From: Nocardia tengchongensis
Lineage (GTDB): Bacteria > Actinomycetota > Actinomycetes > Mycobacteriales > Mycobacteriaceae
Direction of reading: 5' to 3'
Length of the DNA: 64,000 nt
NCBI RefSeq assembly: GCF_018362975.1
Contig: NZ_CP074371.1
Location: 7,688,001 to 7,752,000 of the forward strand
The notes beneath the pieces were generated by a model. The model was not told where the DNA came from. It was given only the letters and a program-made list of their open reading frames with translations, and made no database searches. Of the stretch, positions 1 to 8,528 are shown in pieces (the first letter of the stretch is position 1; every line of letters begins with the position of its first letter). The translations under genes and the position numbers were made by a program.

Positions 1-634
1 CCAGACTCGACGAACACGCCGTATCCACCGACACCGCAGGGCCTTCCAACCCCAGCACATACGACACCCGGCCCGACAGCACACTGAGCGCGGAGCCGGT
101 CAATCGATACCCCTCCACTCCATGATCAGCCCCGACTCCGGCTGTCCCGCCATCCATCTGCCCGAGGACACCGGCGAACACGCCAGTGTCACTGCCACGC
201 AACGAATCCGGCTTGATACCCGCCCGCTCCAACGCCTCCCATACCGTCTCCAACAGCAACCGCTGCTGCGGATCCATCGCGATCGCCTCGCGCGGACTGA
301 TCCCGAAGAACCCGGCGTCGAACTCGGCCGCGTCGTATAGGAATCCGCCCCTGTTCGTGTACGACTTACCCGCGACACCCGGCTCCGGAGACACCAGACC
401 CGACTGATCCCACCCACGATCGGAGGGCCACTCCGACACCGCATCACGACCCTCGACCACCAGACGCCACAGCTCGTCCGGCGACCCCACGCCGCCCGGA
501 AAACGACACCCCATACCCACGATCGCCACCGGCTCCGAGGCCGCCTGCGTCAGCTCCCGCAGCTTGGCCCGGCTTTCCTGAAGCTCGGCCGTGACACGCC
601 GTAGGAGATGTTGCAGCTTCTGCTGATCGACCAT
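1..634 (-). CDS. Type I modular polyketide synthase, N-terminus (partial)
   Basis: The gene starts with ATG at 634, about 8 bases after GAGG, and is still open when it runs off the left edge after 211 codons. Residues 1-32 form a charged, Leu-rich helix ([20 protein letters not shown]) typical of the N-terminal docking coiled coil of cis-AT modular PKSs. The ketosynthase follows, beginning [15 protein letters not shown], with [16 protein letters not shown] near residue 120 and the active-site motif DTACSSSL as the last codons visible. A docking helix directly before a KS means this subunit takes its chain from another PKS protein, so it is not the loading subunit. The frame is intact. The remaining module and cluster lie outside the window, and the product cannot be inferred. 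Confidence 0.93.
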   Translation of the reverse strand, partial: MVDQQKLQHLLRRVTAELQESRAKLRELTQAASEPVAIVGMGCRFPGGVGSPDELWRLVVEGRDAVSEWPSDRGWDQSGLVSPEPGVAGKSYTNRGGFLYDAAEFDAGFFGISPREAIAMDPQQRLLLETVWEALERAGIKPDSLRGSDTGVFAGVLGQMDGGTAGVGADHGVEGYRLTGSALSVLSGRVSYVLGLEGPAVSVDTACSSSL

Positions 635-1214
635 TTCGGAACCTCTATTCCAAATAGCAAGAACGCAATCCAGATAAAGACTTGGGTATGCCGAACTCGT
701 CGTTCAACAAAGCGGCAACCGCATCAGCTGCCGTCGATTCGAGATATGCCAACAGAGCCGAACTCGACTAGGTATCGACCAGCGAGATCGGCTCGGGCTC
801 AACGGCATCTGTCACGCGGGGCACGTCGCACTCGACTTCCGTCTGTGCTCGGCTGCGTGAGTCACCGACCTGCGGGCCGTGCTCTCACTCGCGGGCATCT
901 CCGGGTGTCACCGACGGCTGCGGAAAGTCGATGATTGCCGTCGCTCGGCATTGCAGTCGCCCGGTCCATCCGCCCCGCCCTCATTTACCAACTCCCACAG
1001 TGCGTCTCAGCATCACGCAAGAACACGTTCTAGTCAAGCGATGGACGACGCCAGTCCCCCGTGGCATGCTGGCGACGCGCCGTGGTGCAGCGAAGAGCAC
1101 TTCCGGAGCCAGTTCATTGCGGACCGCCGGCGAGGCGCCGGCACGGCCAACCACACCAGCCGCAAGAACAGGTTCTACACCTTGGGGGGTGCCGCAATCC
1201 AGAAAGAAGTAGCC
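635..1214. other. Divergent intergenic region, no gene seen
   Basis: These 580 bases separate the PKS (minus) from the KR-subdomain/thioesterase protein (plus) and must hold both promoters. The open frames here have no family resemblance or convincing ribosome-binding site. The reading frame of the downstream thioesterase stays open back to about 879, but that part looks random. The 630-700 stretch is clearly less GC-rich than its surroundings, as promoters in such genomes often are. No clear operator palindrome was recognised. Confidence 0.5.
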
Positions 1215-2651
1215 ATGAATGAGCATCACATCATCGAGTGGTCCACATTTCCCAAGCCCACATCATTGCCCGAAGTCGCACCCTGCGACTGGACGGAAGC
1301 GCTGAACGGGCCCGACATCGACAATTCCCAGGTCATTGTTCTGGACTGCCGCAGAGACGAATCCGGCGCGCTACCGACGGATGCGCCGGCCATGACACAA
1401 AAAGTGTCGGCCGCTTTGCAGTCCTGGTCCGGGCAAGAACGCTTCGATTCCAGTAGATTCCTGGTACTCACGCGCGGCGCGGTTTCGGTATCGGCCGACG
1501 AGGTCGCGCAGCCGGCAGGATCGGCGATGTGGGAGCTGGTGAAGTCGGCTCAATCGGAGAACCCGGGGCGGATCATTCTCGTCGACACGGACTCCCTCGA
1601 CAAAGGCCTCGGGGATTTGTTCGGACTCATGGCCGTACGGAACATGACCGTCACCGCGGTCGCCAGCGGCGAACCTCAACTCGCCATCCGCGGAGACATT
1701 CTGTTCGCACCTCGACGCGACGGGATCGGACAGGCCACCGACGTCGTCGGCGAGTCCGTCGAACAGTTCCCCGCAGCGAGCTCCCGACCCGAGGAACCAT
1801 CCATCGTCCGCATGTTCAGAGAGGCGGTCGCCGAGGACAGGTTCGCCGACGGCCTGGAGTTCCTGCTGGCGGCCGCGCAGCTCCGCCCCGCGTTCGACCA
1901 CAACGCGCCCGCAATACCGAGCGGCATCGGACTCAGCGGTGGCACGCCCCACAACACTGGCGGAGATACCCTGCCGCACCTGGTATTGATCTGCACCCCG
2001 GCCTTCCTCGGCGGATATATCCAGTACATTCTGCTTGCCGCTCATCTGGGCGGTCATCGCCGGCTCTCGGTCATCCCACTCTCGGGATTCGAGCCGGATG
2101 AGCCCCTGCCCGAGTCGCTCGACGCCGGCATCGAAAGCATCGCCAAGTCCGTCCTCGATACCGTCGGGAACGACGAATTCGTCCTGGCCGGCATGTCGGG
2201 AGGCGGAAACCTCGCCCACGCGACCGCGGCTCGGCTGCTGGAACAAGGCAATACCCGGCTGCGGGGATTCATCATCCTCGATTCCTTCATCGCTCGAGAG
2301 GCAAACGAGCGCCAAATGGATACCGCGAGAGACGCCGTGGTCGATACGGACGCGTCGATCCCCGACCTCGCCGGCTTCACCAGCGCACGGTTGACCGCTC
2401 TGGCGTGCTGGCTCGAGCTGTTGCAGCAGATCGAGAATCGGCCTCTCGAATGTGAGGCGCTCGTCATCAAGTGCACGAAACCGTCACGGACGCACAACCT
2501 CAACGAGTGGCCCGTAGAAAGCTGGTCCACCGCGCAGACCGTCCAGACCGTGGATGCCGAACATGTCGCACTGTGCAGCACCGAGGCGCATACGACCGCA
2601 CAGGTGGTCGACCAATGGTTGAGGCAGCTGAGCGCAACCGACGGTAACTGA
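1215..2651 (+). CDS. PKS ketoreductase structural subdomain fused to thioesterase
   Basis: 478 residues from ATG 1215, which follows AGAAAGAAG. Residues about 30-190 match the structural (non-catalytic) half of a PKS ketoreductase: RFLVLTRGAVSV, then ALWE-like AMWELVKSAQSENPGR, then ASGEPQLAIRGD. No NADPH-binding KR half and no acyl carrier protein follow. Instead the chain passes (from about 200, FREAVAEDRFADGLEFLLAA) into an alpha/beta-hydrolase thioesterase with nucleophile motif GMSGGG, LDSF after it and a C-terminal EHVALC His. Such thioesterases release or edit polyketide chains, and the gene stands divergent to a PKS, so a role in that cluster is likely. Whether the KR remnant serves as a docking or structural module or is a deletion scar is unknown. 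Confidence 0.85.
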   Translation: MNEHHIIEWSTFPKPTSLPEVAPCDWTEALNGPDIDNSQVIVLDCRRDESGALPTDAPAMTQKVSAALQSWSGQERFDSSRFLVLTRGAVSVSADEVAQPAGSAMWELVKSAQSENPGRIILVDTDSLDKGLGDLFGLMAVRNMTVTAVASGEPQLAIRGDILFAPRRDGIGQATDVVGESVEQFPAASSRPEEPSIVRMFREAVAEDRFADGLEFLLAAAQLRPAFDHNAPAIPSGIGLSGGTPHNTGGDTLPHLVLICTPAFLGGYIQYILLAAHLGGHRRLSVIPLSGFEPDEPLPESLDAGIESIAKSVLDTVGNDEFVLAGMSGGGNLAHATAARLLEQGNTRLRGFIILDSFIAREANERQMDTARDAVVDTDASIPDLAGFTSARLTALACWLELLQQIENRPLECEALVIKCTKPSRTHNLNEWPVESWSTAQTVQTVDAEHVALCSTEAHTTAQVVDQWLRQLSATDGN

Positions 2652-2668
2652 ACCTCGGTGCGGTTCCC

Positions 2669-2716
2669 TGGGTTTCGAGTCGATCGAGACCACCCGGTCC
2701 CGATCGACTCACCCAG
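2669..2716. terminator. Inverted repeat after thioesterase gene
   Basis: GAGTCGATCG (2677-2686) pairs perfectly with CGATCGACTC (2701-2710), and outer CTGGGT/ACCCAG extends the stem. It lies 18 bases after the thioesterase stop and has no T tract. A factor-independent terminator of the GC-rich actinobacterial kind is the simplest reading. Confidence 0.5.
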
Positions 2717-2764
2717 CGGTTGGCATCTCAGCCCGCCGAGGCGTTCTCGCGTCCGGGGGCGACG

Positions 2765-3198
2765 CTAGGCCGGTGCGAGGATTTCGATGGTGCGGGAATG
2801 CTCGCCGTGGGTCACATAGATCTCGTGGGTGGTGGCGTCCACGGCGATCCCGCCGGTCCAATGGCCGTCGGAGTACGGGTGCGCGGTTCGGCGTGAGGCG
2901 GTGAGCTGGTGTGCCCGGGTGTCGATCATCGTGATGCTGTCGAATGCCCCCGAGGTCAGGAAACGGTATGCAGGGCGGGATCGAGCGCGACCGCGAATGA
3001 CGATTCGCGATTCAGCGAGGTACGGCTGACCGCATGGGTGGCGGTGTCGACCAGCGTCACCGAATGGCCACGGAATTCCGTGAGATAGGCCGTGTGCGAG
3101 TCGGAATCGATGACCACGGCTTCCGGCTCGCCGGTGACCGCCACCATGACGGCGGCCACCAGGCCGATCCCCCCGAAAAGCCTTGATGTGAAGCACAT
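2765..3198 (-). pseudogene. YVTN/YncE-type beta-propeller protein, frameshifted and short
   Basis: From ATG 3198 the first frame gives a hydrophobic signal-like start (FGGIGLVAAVMVAV) followed by propeller repeats (EAVVIDSDSHTAYLTEFRGH, FAVALDPALHTV) and stops at 2956. The family sequence continues one frame over (FLTSGAFDSITMIDTRAHQ, GIAVDATTHEIYVTHGE) to a stop at 2765. A single missing base near 2960, for example in the T run of HTVFLTSG, explains this. Even when joined, the protein has only about 145 residues against about 300 or more for YncE-like proteins, so it is also truncated. Secreted or membrane-anchored propeller, function unknown. Confidence 0.65.
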
Positions 3199-3261
3199 TC
3201 GCCCGAAACTAACAGACCTCAGGTGGCCCGAGGGTACGGGAAGTGCTTACCGGTACCGCGC

Positions 3262-3684
3262 TCAGAATCCGCGTATGCGGGTGGGGACGATGCGGACCGG
3301 GATCGAGTAGTCGGCGAAGAACTGTTCTCTGGTCATGCCGATATCGACCAGGCCCTCGGTGTACTTCTGCACATAGGCATCGATTTCGGCCGGGGTCGCG
3401 CCGTCGGCGTCGACGCGGGCCTCGCCGTTGAGGACGACGACCTCACCGCCGGTGGCGGTGGTGTTGAGGTTCAACGAGACCCGGGGATTGGCGGTGATGT
3501 TGCGGAGTTTGGGGGTGGCCGGCTGGGTGAAGAGCAGGAATGTGCCGTTCGACCAGAGGAACCAGACCGGGTTGGGTTGCGTTGTGCCGGTGGGGCTTAC
3601 GGTGGTCAGCCAGATGATGGTGTCGGCCGACAGGCGTTTGGTGACCAGTGCGCCGAAGTCGGTGTCGATGAGCGATGTGGGCAT
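3262..3684 (-). CDS. PPOX-class F420-dependent oxidoreductase
   Basis: 140 residues, the usual size of the small split-beta-barrel FMN/F420 proteins of actinobacteria (the Rv3369-like group, TIGR03667). Visible family features are the start FGALVTKRLSADTIIWLTTV, the PNPVWFLWSNGTFLLFTQP strand, KLRNITANPRVSLNLN and the C-terminal ADYSIPVRIVPTRIR. Members use the deazaflavin F420H2 or bind F420/heme-type ligands; the substrate is not known. It lies 28 bases downstream of the ene-reductase gene on the same strand and is probably cotranscribed with it under the divergent MarR regulator. Confidence 0.88.
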   Translation of the reverse strand: MPTSLIDTDFGALVTKRLSADTIIWLTTVSPTGTTQPNPVWFLWSNGTFLLFTQPATPKLRNITANPRVSLNLNTTATGGEVVVLNGEARVDADGATPAEIDAYVQKYTEGLVDIGMTREQFFADYSIPVRIVPTRIRGF

Positions 3685-3711
3685 GCGGTCCTCCTCGAGT
3701 ACGGGCGCGGG

Positions 3712-4785
3712 CTAGGCGAGGGACGGGTAGTCGGTGTAGCCGATGTGGGTGCCGCCGTAGAAGGTTGCCTGGTCGGGGGTGTTGAAGGGGCCGCCGGCCT
3801 GGATTCGGGTGTCCAGGTCGGGGTTGGCGAGCCAGAGGGCGCCCAGGGAGATCGCGTCCGCCACACCGGATTCCAGGGCCTCGGTGGCGGCCTCGACGGT
3901 CGAGGGGAAAGCCTCGGGGGTGGGGTGGGGGTTGAGGATGAGGGTGCCGGGCCAGGCGGCGCGGAGCTTGGTGGTGAGTTCGCGGTCGCCGCCCTCGACG
4001 AGGTGTACGTAGGCGAGGTCGAGGTCGGCCAGCGCGGTCAGCAGTTCGACGTACAGCGGCGCCGGGTCGGATTCCTCGATGTGGTTGTACGGGTTGCCCG
4101 GCGAGAGGCGGATGCCGGTGCGGTCGGCGCCGATGGCGTCGGCGACCGCGGCCACCACCTCGGCGACGAAGCGGATGCGGTTGGTGGTCGAGCCGCCGTA
4201 GGCGTCGGTGCGCTGGTTGGTGTTGTCGGCCAGGAACTGGTGCAGCAGAAAGCCGTTCGCGCCGTGCACCTCGACGCCGTCGAAGCCGGCCGCGATGGCG
4301 TTGCGGGCGGCGGCCGCGAAATCGGCGATGGTGTCGGTGATGTCGGCGGCGGTCATCTCCCGCGGCCGAGGGTGATCGATCATCCCGTCGGGGGTGAACA
4401 GTTGCTCTCCGGAGGCGATCGGGGACGGGGCGACGGGCAGCGCGTTGTCCGGGTAGAGCACGGGGTGGCCGATGCGCCCGGTGTGGGTGAGCTGCGCGAC
4501 GATCCGGCCGCCGGCGGCGTGTACGGCGTCGGTGACCTGGCGCCAGGCGACGGTCTGCTCCGCGTTGTGCAGGCCCGGGGTGAGGAAGTAGCCCTGGCCG
4601 ATGACGCTGGGCTGGATGCTCTCGCTGATGATCAGGCCCGCGCTCGCCCGCTGCGCGTAGTACTCGGCGGCGAGCTCGGTGACGAGCCCCTTCGCGGTGG
4701 CCCGGTTGCGGGTCATCGGCGCCATCACCAGCCGGCTCGGCAACCGCAGCCGACCGATCGAGACCGGCTCGAACAGAGTGCTCAC
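3712..4785 (-). CDS. Alkene reductase (old yellow enzyme family)
   Basis: 357 residues from GTG 4785, chosen because AAGGAG stands 8 bases before it; upstream in-frame starts lack a site. It is a complete FMN-dependent TIM-barrel ene-reductase: PSRLVMAPMTRNRA at the start, HTGRIGHPVLYPDN, the GVEVHGANGFLLHQFL active-site helix, QRTDAYGGS, then the phosphate-binding C-terminus ending YTDYPSLA. It reduces activated C=C bonds (enones, nitro-olefins, nitrate esters) with NAD(P)H. The promoter region is shared with the divergent MarR gene and contains two long operators, so induction by an electrophilic ligand of that regulator is the likely control. Confidence 0.95.
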   Translation of the reverse strand: MSTLFEPVSIGRLRLPSRLVMAPMTRNRATAKGLVTELAAEYYAQRASAGLIISESIQPSVIGQGYFLTPGLHNAEQTVAWRQVTDAVHAAGGRIVAQLTHTGRIGHPVLYPDNALPVAPSPIASGEQLFTPDGMIDHPRPREMTAADITDTIADFAAAARNAIAAGFDGVEVHGANGFLLHQFLADNTNQRTDAYGGSTTNRIRFVAEVVAAVADAIGADRTGIRLSPGNPYNHIEESDPAPLYVELLTALADLDLAYVHLVEGGDRELTTKLRAAWPGTLILNPHPTPEAFPSTVEAATEALESGVADAISLGALWLANPDLDTRIQAGGPFNTPDQATFYGGTHIGYTDYPSLA

Positions 4786-4833
4786 TTTGTGCTCCTTAGG
4801 TTTTCGAGTCGCGCACCGGGCGGCGCGCACTGA

Positions 4834-4886
4834 TACTTGATTGGATCAAGCATGATCGTGACACGAATGCTTGATCCAATCAAGTA
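4834..4886. promoter_or_regulatory. Paired MarR operators between ene-reductase and marR
   Basis: A 20-base sequence at 4834-4853 (core TTGATTGGATCAAGC) is repeated as its exact reverse complement at 4867-4886, with 13 bases between. Each arm is itself near-palindromic (TTGAT-N3-ATCAA), so each is a plausible dimer site. The pair sits 49 bases before the ene-reductase start and 32 before the marR start, the position expected for autoregulation plus control of the divergent gene. Confidence 0.8.
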
Positions 4887-4917
4887 CCTGCTTCGGGGCG
4901 TCCCCTAGAATTTCGGC

Positions 4918-5352
4918 ATGGCAGTCCCCGCAGGCCCCGTGAGCACCTCCACCGACGTCGAACGCGTGATGTTCGAGTTCGTGGACGCCTACAACCACGC
5001 CTTCGAGGACGCCGCTCACGACCAGGGCATGAGCATGGCCCACGCCTGCGTGCTGGGCCGCGTCGGAACCCCGCGCGGCATGGGCGAACTCGCCGAAGAA
5101 CTAGGCTGCGACGCCTCCAACATCACCCAGATCGTCACCCGCCTCGAGGCCCGCTCCCTGGTCCAACGCCACCCCGACCCCGCCGACCGCCGCTTCCGCC
5201 GCATCCAGCGCACCCCCGAAGGCGAAGCCGTCAACACCGCCTTCGAAGACTCCTTCGCCTTCCCCCGCCACGCGGTCGCCAACCTCACGCCAGACGAACA
5301 GCAGCAACTGGCCGACCTACTCCGCAAAGCCCTCACCCCACCCCCGGCTTAG
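4918..5352 (+). CDS. MarR family transcriptional regulator
   Basis: 144 residues with the winged helix at about 55-110 (GRVGTPRGMGELAEELGCDA, ITQIVTRLEARSLVQR, wing HPDPADRRFRRIQRTPEGE) and dimerisation helices at both ends. It is divergent from the ene-reductase/F420 enzyme pair, with two inverted operator copies between them. It most likely represses both directions and is released by a small, possibly electrophilic, ligand. A second candidate start would be in-frame at residue 18 (MFEFVDAY). Confidence 0.93.
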   Translation: MAVPAGPVSTSTDVERVMFEFVDAYNHAFEDAAHDQGMSMAHACVLGRVGTPRGMGELAEELGCDASNITQIVTRLEARSLVQRHPDPADRRFRRIQRTPEGEAVNTAFEDSFAFPRHAVANLTPDEQQQLADLLRKALTPPPA

Positions 5353-5419
5353 CCGGTCACGGCCGGCGCCGAACCAGGTCGACAGAGTTGCTCGGGGCCA
5401 CCGCCAGGGTGTGGCGTGG

Positions 5420-5986
5420 TCAGCGCGCCCCGGGTGCCACCGCGGCGGGGGTACCGAGGCCGTGGAGCAGAACCGTGGTGATGAAGTCGGGGGCTTGACG
5501 GGTGCCCATATGGCCTTCGAGGGTGAGTTCCCACGCGGTCTCGGCCAGCCCGCAGAAGGTCGAGGCCAGCCAGGTGGGGGGCATGTCGGTGCGCAATACG
5601 CCCGCGTGCTGCCCGGCGGCCAGCAGTGCGACGGTGCGGGCGAAGATATCCTCGGCGCGTTCGGTCGCCTCGGGCGCGCCCAGCACGTCGGTTTCGACGT
5701 AGACCAAGTTCCACAGTTGCGCGAAGGGCCGGTACTCGGCGACGAGCCCGGCCAGGATCTGGTCCGTGAAGCCGGTGACCGTTTCGGCGCGGGTCAGAGC
5801 CCGGTCACAGTCGTCGAGGATCTTGGCGGCCATGGCCTGCACGAGTAGCTGGCGGGTGGGGAACATGCGGGTCAGCGTGGCGCGGCTGATACCCGCGCGG
5901 GTGGCGATGACCTGCATCGACGCTCCGCGGTCCTTGGCCAGGACCGGGATCGCCGAATCCAGCACCTGCGCCGCATCGGTACGCAT
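5420..5986 (-). CDS. TetR family transcriptional regulator
   Basis: N-terminal HTH: AAQVLDSAIPVLAKDRGASM, then ATRAGISRATLTRMFPTRQL; the C-terminal ligand domain ends near GLGTPAAVAPG. ATG 5986 (MRTDAAQ) is preferred because GGAG lies 10 bases before it. ATG 6019 would add 11 residues but has no clear site. The divergent neighbour is the amine oxidase gene at 6125, which it may control, although no obvious palindrome was recognised between them. Confidence 0.9.
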   Translation of the reverse strand: MRTDAAQVLDSAIPVLAKDRGASMQVIATRAGISRATLTRMFPTRQLLVQAMAAKILDDCDRALTRAETVTGFTDQILAGLVAEYRPFAQLWNLVYVETDVLGAPEATERAEDIFARTVALLAAGQHAGVLRTDMPPTWLASTFCGLAETAWELTLEGHMGTRQAPDFITTVLLHGLGTPAAVAPGAR

Positions 5987-6124
5987 CTTTACGCGAACTC
6001 CATAGGTCTCATTTGACACATCACTGTCTCAATATATTCTATGCCGTATCAATGATTCATTCTACGAGGTCGCACGACCGGGCCCTCGCGGGCGACGTCT
6101 GTGACAGATTGGGGTTTGGTGGCC

Positions 6125-7507
6125 ATGACGATGCATCGTCGCCGGTTCCTACAGACCACCGGCCTGTCCGCCTTGGCTCTGCTGGCCCTGTCGGCCTGCA
6201 ATGACGAACCCGGCACCGTCCCGCCGGGCGAGCGGCGGCGGGTGATCGTCGTCGGCGCCGGGATCGCCGGACTGGCCGCAGCCCGCACCCTGGCCGACCG
6301 TGGGCAGGACGTGGTGGTGCTCGAAGCTCGCGACCGGATCGGCGGCCGGATCTGGACCAGCCGTCAATGGTCGGATGTCCCTGTCGATCTCGGCGCGTCC
6401 TGGATCCACGGCGTCGACGGCAACCCCATCGCCGATCTGGCCCGCAAGGCCGGCGCGCGCATGGTGTCGACCAGCTACAGCAGTGGCACCGAATACCGCA
6501 CCGACGGCAAGGAAGTCGACAAGGCCACCGCCGCGGCGATCGAGCACTGGCGCACCCAGATCTCCGAAGCCCTCACCGACACCCAGGACGACGACGAGGC
6601 TGGGGATGCGTCGCTGCGAGCCGTGGCCGAGCGCGCGGTGAACTGGCCGGCACTGTCGGCGCCGGACAAGGCGCTGGTCTCCTCGGTGCTCAACGACTAC
6701 GAACACGAATACTCCGGCAGCGTCGATGACCTGTCGAGCCGGTACTTCGACGACGACGACAAGATCAAAGGCAAGGACGTCATGTTCCCCGCCGGCTACG
6801 GCGCGATCACCGACTACCTCGCCAAGGGGCTGACCGTCCACACCGGCGCGGTCGTCACTCGAATCGACTGGAACGAGAACGGTGTCACGGTCACCACGGA
6901 TGCCGGCACCTTCGACGGCGACCATGTCGTGGTCACCCTGCCGCTGGGCGTGCTGCAAAGCGGCGCAATCGCATTCGGTCCCGGCCTGCCCGCCGACAAG
7001 ACCACCGCGATCGGCAAACTGGGCATGGGTGTGCTCGACAAGTGCTACCTGCGGTTCCCCACCAAGTTCTGGCCCGACACCGACTGGCTGACCTACGTGC
7101 CCAGCCAGGACAAGGCCGGACAGTGGGGGCAGTGGATCAACTACGCCGGCGCCGCCGGCCAGCCGATCCTGCTGGGCTTCAACGCCGCCGACTTCGGCCG
7201 CACCAGCGAAACCTGGTCCGACACCGACCTCGTCGCCAGCGCCATGGCAACCCTGCGCACCATCTACGGCCCCGGCATCCCCGCACCCATCGACCACCAG
7301 ATCACCCGCTGGTCGTCGGACCCCTACGCACACGGCTCCTACTCGTTCAACACGGTCGGCTCCACCCCCGACATGCGCGACCACCTCGCTGCCGACATCG
7401 ACGACCGCGTCCACTTCGCCGGCGAAGCCACCAGTCGCAAATCCTTCGGCACCGTCCACGGCGCCTACGACTCCGGGTTGCGCGCCGCCAAGGAAATCAC
7501 CGGCTAG
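6125..7507 (+). CDS. Flavin amine oxidase with Tat/lipoprotein signal
   Basis: About 460 residues. The N-terminus reads [21 protein letters not shown]: twin arginines, a hydrophobic stretch and a lipobox ending at Cys 25, so the enzyme is probably folded with FAD, exported by Tat and tethered to the outer face of the membrane. The Rossmann motif [14 protein letters not shown] follows at about 38-51, then [24 protein letters not shown], and the C-terminal FAD motif VHFAGEATS with [10 protein letters not shown], as in monoamine/polyamine oxidases. It oxidises amines to aldehydes with H2O2; the substrate is unknown. A GTG at 6101 would add eight residues ahead of the signal and is less likely. 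Confidence 0.92.
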   Translation: MTMHRRRFLQTTGLSALALLALSACNDEPGTVPPGERRRVIVVGAGIAGLAAARTLADRGQDVVVLEARDRIGGRIWTSRQWSDVPVDLGASWIHGVDGNPIADLARKAGARMVSTSYSSGTEYRTDGKEVDKATAAAIEHWRTQISEALTDTQDDDEAGDASLRAVAERAVNWPALSAPDKALVSSVLNDYEHEYSGSVDDLSSRYFDDDDKIKGKDVMFPAGYGAITDYLAKGLTVHTGAVVTRIDWNENGVTVTTDAGTFDGDHVVVTLPLGVLQSGAIAFGPGLPADKTTAIGKLGMGVLDKCYLRFPTKFWPDTDWLTYVPSQDKAGQWGQWINYAGAAGQPILLGFNAADFGRTSETWSDTDLVASAMATLRTIYGPGIPAPIDHQITRWSSDPYAHGSYSFNTVGSTPDMRDHLAADIDDRVHFAGEATSRKSFGTVHGAYDSGLRAAKEITG

Positions 7508-7744
7508 CCCGGGCCCCAAAGCGGTTGTCGGGTACGGCAAGAGCGCGCGATCAACCACTGACGTCGATAAAGCCAGACTCCAACCCTCACCGCCACACCG
7601 GTGCCGGGGCGATGGGTTGTGCCCGTCGCCCGGCACAGGCGGCCGGGGCGAGAGCCCGCGTAGCGATGACGAAAACCGTTCCACCCCGAGCGGTTCGCAC
7701 GGACCGCGAGCCCCTGCGGATAGATTTCCGAGAAAGAACACCTG

Positions 7745-8452
7745 ATGAATCCGAAGAACCTCCACTCCGCCCTCGCGCTCACCCTCGCCGCAGCCGCAAT
7801 CACCGCCGGTACCACCGCAACCGCCTGCGCCCAGGATCACGCCGACGCTCCGCAGCAGGACATCGCGATCAACAATGTGTCCGCGGGCATCGGGTACAAC
7901 GCCACCCTTGTCGATCGCTCGATCGTGTTGCGCACCGACGCGGGCCGGTTGCGCACCCATGGCGACCGGTTCGAAATCCTCGATGACACCGGCAATCTCG
8001 CGTTCGGTATGCCACTGACCTACCAACTCGACAACAAGACCTGGCCGATCGCCGCCAGAATCGACTCCGATGCCCGCACCGTCACCCTCACTCCTGTCAC
8101 GAACCCCGCCACAGCCATCGCCGGGCTGGGCCCGCAGCTGACGCCGATCGCTACGCAGGACGAGCTCAACGCGGCACTCAGTGTGGCCGGAACCCAGATC
8201 GGCCTGGCCACCGCCATCGGCGGAATGGTCGGCGCCGCACTGGGACTGGGCATCGGCTGCGTCGCCGGAGCCATCGTCGGCACCGCACTCATGCCGCCCG
8301 CATTCCTCGCGGGCGCGCCCGGTGGCTGTATCGCCGGCGCCGCCCTGGCCGCCGGACTCGGCACCGCGATCGGCACCATCGCGGTCGGTGCCCCCGTCGT
8401 GGTCGTCAGCGCCATCCAGATGTTCAACACCCTGACCAACCCACAGAAGTGA
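7745..8452 (+). CDS. Secreted protein with glycine-rich hydrophobic C-terminus
   Basis: 235 residues starting ATGAATCCGAAG. Residues 1-29 are a Sec signal peptide (LALTLAAAAITAG, cut near AQDHA). A polar beta-rich part follows (about 35-130, with NVSAGIGYNATLVDRSIVLR and WPIAARIDSDARTVTLTPV), then about 70 residues of Gly/Ala-rich hydrophobic sequence (IGGMVGAALGLGIGCVAGAIVG) resembling glycine zippers, which suggests membrane association or oligomers. This layout is common among nocardial secreted proteins, but I do not recognise a function. A hairpin lies just after the stop. Confidence 0.85.
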   Translation: MNPKNLHSALALTLAAAAITAGTTATACAQDHADAPQQDIAINNVSAGIGYNATLVDRSIVLRTDAGRLRTHGDRFEILDDTGNLAFGMPLTYQLDNKTWPIAARIDSDARTVTLTPVTNPATAIAGLGPQLTPIATQDELNAALSVAGTQIGLATAIGGMVGAALGLGIGCVAGAIVGTALMPPAFLAGAPGGCIAGAALAAGLGTAIGTIAVGAPVVVVSAIQMFNTLTNPQK

Positions 8453-8459
8453 CTTGCGC

Positions 8460-8492
8460 CCCGGGTATTCCGAGCACTGTGGGATACCCGGG
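8460..8492. terminator. Hairpin between two secreted-protein genes
   Basis: CCCGGGTAT (8460-8468) pairs with ATACCCGGG (8484-8492). It begins 8 bases after one stop codon and ends 37 bases before the next start. There is no T run. Confidence 0.5.
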
Positions 8493-8528
8493 TAGTGAAT
8501 CCGTCGATGTTCGGAAGTTCGAACCACC

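Noticed and set aside
3223..4833. 536-codon plus-strand frame opposite the ene-reductase
   Set aside because: Gly/Val-rich antisense shadow of the ene-reductase and F420 enzyme genes.
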